Positions 58,540 through 64,000 of a stretch of DNA of 64,000 bases are shown piece after piece. A program made the translations under genes and the position numbers. The notes beneath the pieces were generated by a model. That model ran no database searches and was not told the origin of the DNA. It worked only from the letters and a program-made list of their open reading frames with translations. Source of the stretch: Cunninghamia lanceolata (lineage: Eukaryota > Streptophyta > Pinopsida > Cupressales > Cupressaceae); contig BSBN01000763.1 of assembly GCA_027924645.1 (NCBI GenBank), positions 868,001 to 932,000 on the forward strand, read 5' to 3'. Within the stretch, counting starts at the first letter, position 1, and each line of letters begins with the position of its first letter.

Positions 58540-58586
58540 ACATAAAACATGATCATGTTTTATGTAACATAAAACACGATCGTGTT
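58540..58586. repeat. Two adjacent perfect palindromes
   Basis: 58540-58565 is a perfect 26-bp palindrome centred on ATGATCAT. 58573-58586 is AACACGATCGTGTT, a perfect 14-mer set in CATAAAACACGATCGTGTTA. A third, imperfect one (AACATGACTGTGTTA) follows near 58640. Confidence 0.88.
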
Positions 58587-58659
58587 ATGGCTTGGTATTT
58601 ACCAAGCCTAAATCTGACTACATTATGACTATTTAAACATAACATGACTGTGTTATTGC

Positions 58660-60339
58660 TAAAATTATTGATTTGTCTGCTTTTGTCTCCCAACTTGGTG
58701 CACTTGCCCAGGAGGTTGATCACCTTTCAAGAGAGGTAAGGTGCACATAGTATTCCACATGAGTTGTAAAGTGTGTAAAAACACCCATAAACAACCTCCA
58801 TTTAATGAGATAACACCATCCTATGCACAAGAGATGGTGTGTATCATGCAATCTCTTATATCATATTCCTACACATAAGAAAGGATATTTAAGAATAATG
58901 TCTCCCTCAAGCCAACCCTTATAATTTCTGAAGAAAATAGGCTCTCACAATCCAATCTCACATTTTTAATATAACTACTAAATTAGGAAGGAAGACCATA
59001 AGATAATAGCTTGGATTCTCTAATATCAACCACTTACACGCATAGGGAATTGACCACTTAAGAGGGCCCTATTGGTAGAAAAAAAATGCCAATGGTGGGC
59101 TTTACACCCACAAAATTTAATGACTCCACAAACTCCTTTAGACCATTGAATGAACACAATTGACAATAAGCATGGGCTTGAAGGTGTCAAGGCATAAAAC
59201 AAACTACAATTCTCGTGGGACATTAGATCAAAGGGATTTAATAGTCAGTGAGAGTTGATAACCTTGCAAGCCAAGAACTCCCTCTACTCTAATAGGAACC
59301 ACAAGAAATAAGAGCTACCAAGCTATAGATCAGGGGCTTGATCATGATAGAAGAGATATAACAAATTACTATAGTCAAGGAAGAGTGCAAGGCATAGGAG
59401 ATAAGATGTTGGCTATGTAAAGGTATATTTAGTCAATTATTAGTGCAAAAGACTAGGATCCATAAGGGGCTAGGGGAACTACATTGGGAAATGAATGAAT
59501 AATGACCTAAAAGGTTTGATGATGTAGTGCAAAATCTGCACTATAATGTCCTTGTAGTTAAAGGCATTCAATGCATTCATCATAATAATCTCCTAAGCTT
59601 AAGCAATATTCACATATCATTCATATGATACACTTCAGTTGGTACACTAAATGGAATCTAGTTTTACACAAGCATTTGTATGACTGAAGATTTTTGTTTT
59701 TTGATTATTCGTACACGTTTTCAAGGGTTGACACAAGAGAACATGCTCCCTTGTGATATACTGACAAACTCACAACGATATCTATAAATATTGCTAGTAA
59801 TAAGATATTAGTTCAGACATACAAGAAGTTAAGGGAGATTAAATGAATTGAAGAACAAAAGTTTGGTAAACACATAGTATGGATTTGTGGGTATAGGACA
59901 ACTTCATGATCACAAATTAGTCCCTAATCACCAAACTCATACCTACCTAGAGCCAATTGAATATTCTAATCCTTATGCATTCATTAGTCTAAGATTCCTT
60001 GTTCTTGGTCTGGAGACTTATCAAATTCAGATTTGCATTAGATTGAGTGCACTCATTAGTGATAGAGCTAAATATAATTATTTATATTTACATTTTCCAT
60101 ACTCAGTTATTACAAATTATTCAATTATTCATATCTCTCCTCTTAATTAAATAGTTTAAGTGAATTGTACTTATATATGCATATTAGTAAATTAGCCTAA
60201 ACTATACCTAAGAAATATCATTTTTCCTTTACAATATTATTAAACAAATACCAAAAAAATATCACTTAGACATCTTTTAGACAAATATTTTTAATATCTC
60301 TATACTAAATACTAATATTAAAATTAGTCCTACCCAACC
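58660..60339. other. No recognisable gene
   Basis: AT-rich sequence with short open frames only. I see no domain, repeat or element end. Confidence 0.5.
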
Positions 60340-60570
60340 TTATCCATCAATACTAATAATTCAACGCGGAGAAGAGTTAAATATATTGAAATTACAACAT
60401 ACCAACTAAATAAGATTCACCGCGTATCCATCCAAACTTATCCATCGATACTAATAATTCAACGTGCAGAACAGTTAAATACATTTAAATTACAACATAC
60501 CAACTAAATAAGATTCAGCAACGCATCCATCCAAACTTATCTATCGATACTAGCAATTCAACGGTTCTCA
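60340..60570. repeat. 98-bp tandem repeat, about 2.3 copies
   Basis: Units start at 60340, 60438 and 60537 with TTATCCATCGATACTA-like sequence and contain ACAACATACCAACTAAATAA. Confidence 0.85.
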
Positions 60571-61356
60571 TACGAGGACAGAGAAGTAGATAGTATTCTA
60601 TTCAACATAACCTTATTTTAAAGAACAAATTTGTATTATTTATCTTTTGATAGCAAACCTCTCTCTTTCTACAGAATAAATTTAAGACAATTATCCTTGC
60701 CAATCTAACCGCCATGACGCCAAATGGTTGAATAAACTCATCAAAATATAAGAGCAGGCCGAGAGCAAGTGGGACCAACCAGTATTTGCTATGTCAACTA
60801 AGGCCTTTGTCCTCCAGATTTATATAATTCACAGAGTCATTCATAGAGAAATAGATGTGCATAATGAGGAGAAGATACATTTTTATTGACTGTATGCAAC
60901 CTATCATGACATATACATCTCAGGCTTGTTCACGCACTCTTGTTGTGCGTGACACAACACCTATGCCATGCATTTTAACAACACCTATGTTATAAAGTTC
61001 TCTCAGGCAAACCCTACACCATGTGCATCGTTTGTATTAAAAATATGTTAGTATTGGGTAACATACTTATGTGTATGTACACAGTAGCTCAAATTGAATC
61101 TTCATATGTAACCCAGAAGTGTTATTTCTGGTTTCAAATAAAACATAAATACCAAACAAAACTTCAATGTCAAATCATTTCTTTTCTATTTAATTGTAAC
61201 TTAAGTCCTCACAAACAATCAACAAAAACTTAATGAGTAATGTCATTGAAGAAGCCCTTCACTTATCCACTTATATAGGGGTTCTTGGATACAAGGATGT
61301 TCCTAATTTATATGGAGAAAATTAGACATGTTTATAAAATAATATTGTATTCACCA
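60571..61356. other. No recognisable gene
   Basis: About 0.8 kb of AT-rich sequence. The 70-codon open frame at 61021 shows no family features. Confidence 0.5.
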
Positions 61357-62017
61357 TGAAATAATCTAAAGATATATAGACAATTTTTACCATGAAATAA
61401 TCTAATGATATATAGACAATTTTCGCAATTAATTTTATGAGAATCTAGTGCTATTTGATTTATTTAATTTTTAGTAATATTTTGGAATAACAATAGGACA
61501 AATGATTATTAAGAATGAAAGGCCACAATTAAGTATATATACAAGAGTATGAGACACTGATATATCTTGGAAAAACCTTTTGAGAAAAAAACCTAGCCTC
61601 CAAAGCTCCAAATTAATGTATTATTAGCAACCAAAAATATTGCAATACACTTCCAATCTCTTCCAAGAGGTCTAACACCCACACTCAAGGAGGAATTAAA
61701 CACAAGATGATGTGAATAACCTACTACCCAGCAACACTGAGAGATAATCTTACTAGAAGCTTCCCACTTTGCCACCAATATTTAATGCCCCAAGTAAATA
61801 TATTAAATGCATTCAGCCAATAACCTCAATTGACCATGTATTCATTAAACTATGACTAAACTATGACACCCTAATGTATCACCCACATTAAATATTTTGG
61901 CAATTGCACAATACAACCTCCCCTAGGAAAATATTGCCTAATTATAAAATATTTATGCATTATGTACAACACCTTCCTAGTATTCTCCCACTTGTATACA
62001 TTGCATAGGGGTCAAAC

Positions 62018-62650
62018 CTAGTCACAATAGAGTAGTTGTTGAGAGAAGCATCCCATATCACTCCTGCACCATATGAACTTATCTATGCTTATGGGCTTCA
62101 TTAAAGCATCAATAACATTCTCTAATATATCCATCTTATCAAGCACAACCCTCTTATCATCCACCATGTCACAAACAAAGTGGTATTGCACATCAACGTG
62201 CTTCATCCTGACACCCTCACATGAACCATAAGTTTTTTCACAAAGTAGATGGCATGCTCTAACTATCACACTTGATCACCATTATATCCTATCTCAATGT
62301 GATGTCCAAACATATTCTTTGAAGCCATATTACCTCCTTACATGGATGAGTAGCTTCCATATGTTCTATCTCTATTGTCAAAAGAGCAACCACAACCTAT
62401 TGTTAACTCATCCAACTAACCACACCACCAAACATAGTAAACACATACCCACCAATAGACCTCCTACTATCAATACCACCTACATCAGAATCAACAAATC
62501 CCTAAATATTTAAAGGTCCTATCTGAGACTTATCCTCCTTGGTAGTAAAGTGAAAACTGTGATGTGTCTTTAAATACCTCTAAACTCTCTTAATCATACT
62601 CTAATGTTCCTTCCCTAGTTTAGGCATAAATTATCTCAAAACTCCCATTA
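62018..62650 (-). pseudogene. Element E copia RNase H, C-terminal part
   Basis: The minus-strand reading gives GFVDSDVGGIDSRRSIGGYV, FGGVVSWMS, an IEIEHMEATHPCKEVIWL segment and finally KHVDVQYHFVCDMVDDKRVV. These match the copia RNase H/connection region (usually YSDADWGGD...SGYVFTLFGGAVSW...AEYVA...KHIDIQYHF). The first catalytic Asp region is degenerate and stops interrupt the frame. The only long open piece is 62269-62018. Confidence 0.85.
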
Positions 62651-62679
62651 CTTAGGCAATATTTGGGGTATGTACACCA

Positions 62680-62830
62680 ACATGGGGGACAAAAAGTGGC
62701 CAAACATGTAACTTAAAACATAACACGTATGAGTTTTTTGGAGCATGTACATGTTATAATGCATATGTATTACCTTCTAAACTAATTAAATCCCTCCATT
62801 AGGCTTGGAATAAATTTAAAATTTTCAAGT
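62680..62830. other. Filler at the internal deletion junction of element E
   Basis: Sequence between the Gag and RNase H parts that is not copia. It contains GGGGGACAAAAAGTGGCCAA and CATAACACGT with GTTATAATGC, resembling 13115-13195 and 46430-46526. Confidence 0.5.
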
Positions 62831-63473
62831 CTAAGGGTTGGATTGATAGTTTAGGCACCCAAGTATGTGTTTTACAAAAATAATGTCAAAATTTATCTTC
62901 ATCAGATATACACATTTTAGATCAAAATTACATGAAACCTCCACCAAAACATTGATCATCTCTTCAGAAAGCAACAAACCCACCACCTCATCAATCTTCA
63001 ACTTTGAAGTGGTGTTGTTGACAACCATTTTGATATTGTCCCAACTATTGGACAAAGAATATAGGAGGACAATAAATTATTTCTCCTCATCCATCTTTAC
63101 ATCCATAGATGCCAATTGGCTCACCAAAGTGTTAAACACATTTATATGCTTTGTCATTGAGTCACCATCAATCATCTTTAGTGAATACAAACTCTTCCAT
63201 AGAAAAACTTATTCACTAGGGTCTTTGTTTGATACAGATTTCCAATCTTATCCCAAAGCTTCTTGGCAGTGGTCTTCATCACAATATTTAACAATTTTGA
63301 ATCTTTAAGACATAGCCTAATGAGACTCTTTACCTTTCAATCAAATTCATCTTTCATATTAGATGCTTTTTGATCTGCTATCGTAACCCATAAATATCCA
63401 TCCATGAGAAAATACTTCATCTTGAGCTTCCATAGCTCAAAGTCACCTCCATTGAATTTTTTCACTTCCATTC
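62831..63473 (-). pseudogene. Element E copia Gag remnant
   Basis: It starts at MEVKKFNGGDFELWKLKMKY (ATG near 63471) and continues with SLIRLCLKDSKLLNIVMKTT and LWDKIGNLYQTKTLVNKFF. A frame change follows, then 63055-62831 with MSNSWDNIKMVVNNTTSKLK and DEVVGLLLSEE. This is the UBN2-type copia Gag (for example WDNIVMVVSNST...LLSEE). It lacks the zinc knuckle because the deletion junction comes first. Confidence 0.85.
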
Positions 63474-64000
63474 TACATGTGCTTGCGATAATTGTAACCT
63501 AAAAATGAGATCACTACAAAAAAATCCCACTCAAACAATGATTAATAGAACTAAGTCATATTCGTCTTTACATGGATCTAACAAGCTAGCTAGGCTCTCA
63601 TGTACCAAATGAAAGAAATAATACAAAGATATGTAAACAATTTCCACAATTAACCCTACAAGAAGACTATCACAAGCTATTTGACCTACATAATTTTTAG
63701 TAGTATTATGAAATAACTTCACAAATAAATACCAAGAATAAAAAACTGTAATGAAGCACACACATGATATACCTTGGAAAAATCCTTTTGAGATAAACCT
63801 AGCCTCTAAAGCTCCAAACTAATGTATTATTCAACAACTAAAAGAATTATAATACAATTCTAAGCTCCAAGATCTTCTAGGAGATCCAACACCCACACTA
63901 AAGGAGGAACCAAGAATAAGATGATGTGAATAGCCTCATATCTAAGCCCTCTATTCATAGGCAAGAAAGCAACAATTTGAGATAAGCTTACTAGAAGCTT

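Larger units (their letters stand above)
61357..64000 (-). mobile_element. Element E: deleted Ty1/copia element, minus strand, truncated by the window
   Basis: About 61393-61971 (or from 61357, because the first 36 bp are duplicated) is the 3' LTR. About 63610-64000 is its 5' partner, running off the window. Shared blocks include CCTTTTGAGA, AACCTAGCCTC, AAAGCTCCAAA and CAACACCCACACT. A decayed primer-binding site lies at about 63593-63607. The interior holds a Gag start and the end of RNase H but lacks protease, integrase and RT, so most of pol is deleted. Confidence 0.75.

Overview
The window looks like a gene-poor, repeat-dense stretch of nuclear DNA from a seed plant. The evidence is plant-type Ty3/gypsy (Tat lineage) and Ty1/copia elements, a PLS-type pentatricopeptide-repeat (PPR) relic, plant CCCTAAA telomere-like repeats, GT-AG introns and long CT/GA microsatellites. 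The density and nesting of old LTR elements suggest a large-genome lineage, possibly a gymnosperm; this is inference. I see no intact host gene and no tRNA, rRNA or CRISPR.

Layout. Positions 1-8586 hold a copia integrase scrap, an unidentified decayed coding stretch, AT-rich DNA and CT/GA/CA microsatellites. Positions 8587-57870 can be read as one old LTR element (A) with 2.3-kb LTRs. Its 5' LTR (8587-10916) is followed by an initiator-Met primer-binding site and gypsy-like gag remnants. Its 3' LTR starts at 48178 after a polypurine tract and resumes at 55671-57870. Later insertions and unrelated sequence fill the 37-kb interior.

Inside A: D (14863-23969) is a young Tat-lineage gypsy element with nearly identical LTRs, protease plus G-patch, RT, two RNase H domains and integrase, but no gag or primer-binding site. 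It appears to sit in an intron of a decayed multi-exon gene. A PPR pseudogene (24850-26880) follows. B (29664-37131) and C (48321-55665) are two minus-strand copies of one unusual non-autonomous LTR family. Each carries a coiled-coil/zinc-knuckle Gag-like ORF and a very long second ORF of unknown function, with no RT or integrase. B splits a decayed minus-strand gene; C sits inside A's 3' LTR, and A's 5' LTR shows the matching empty site. Between them lie 30-bp and 32-bp minisatellites, telomere-like satellites with a 157-bp period, a long (CT)n tract and a homopurine minisatellite.

Positions 57871-64000 hold pyrimidine-rich DNA, palindromes, a 98-bp tandem repeat and a deleted minus-strand copia element (E) running off the window.

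The strongest candidates for something undescribed are the B/C family (giant second ORF, shared in-frame TAG codons at homologous positions), the G-patch fused to the protease in D, the array of AT-rich palindromes in D's U3, and a recurrent near-palindromic motif (core CATAACACGAG) found at several unrelated places.
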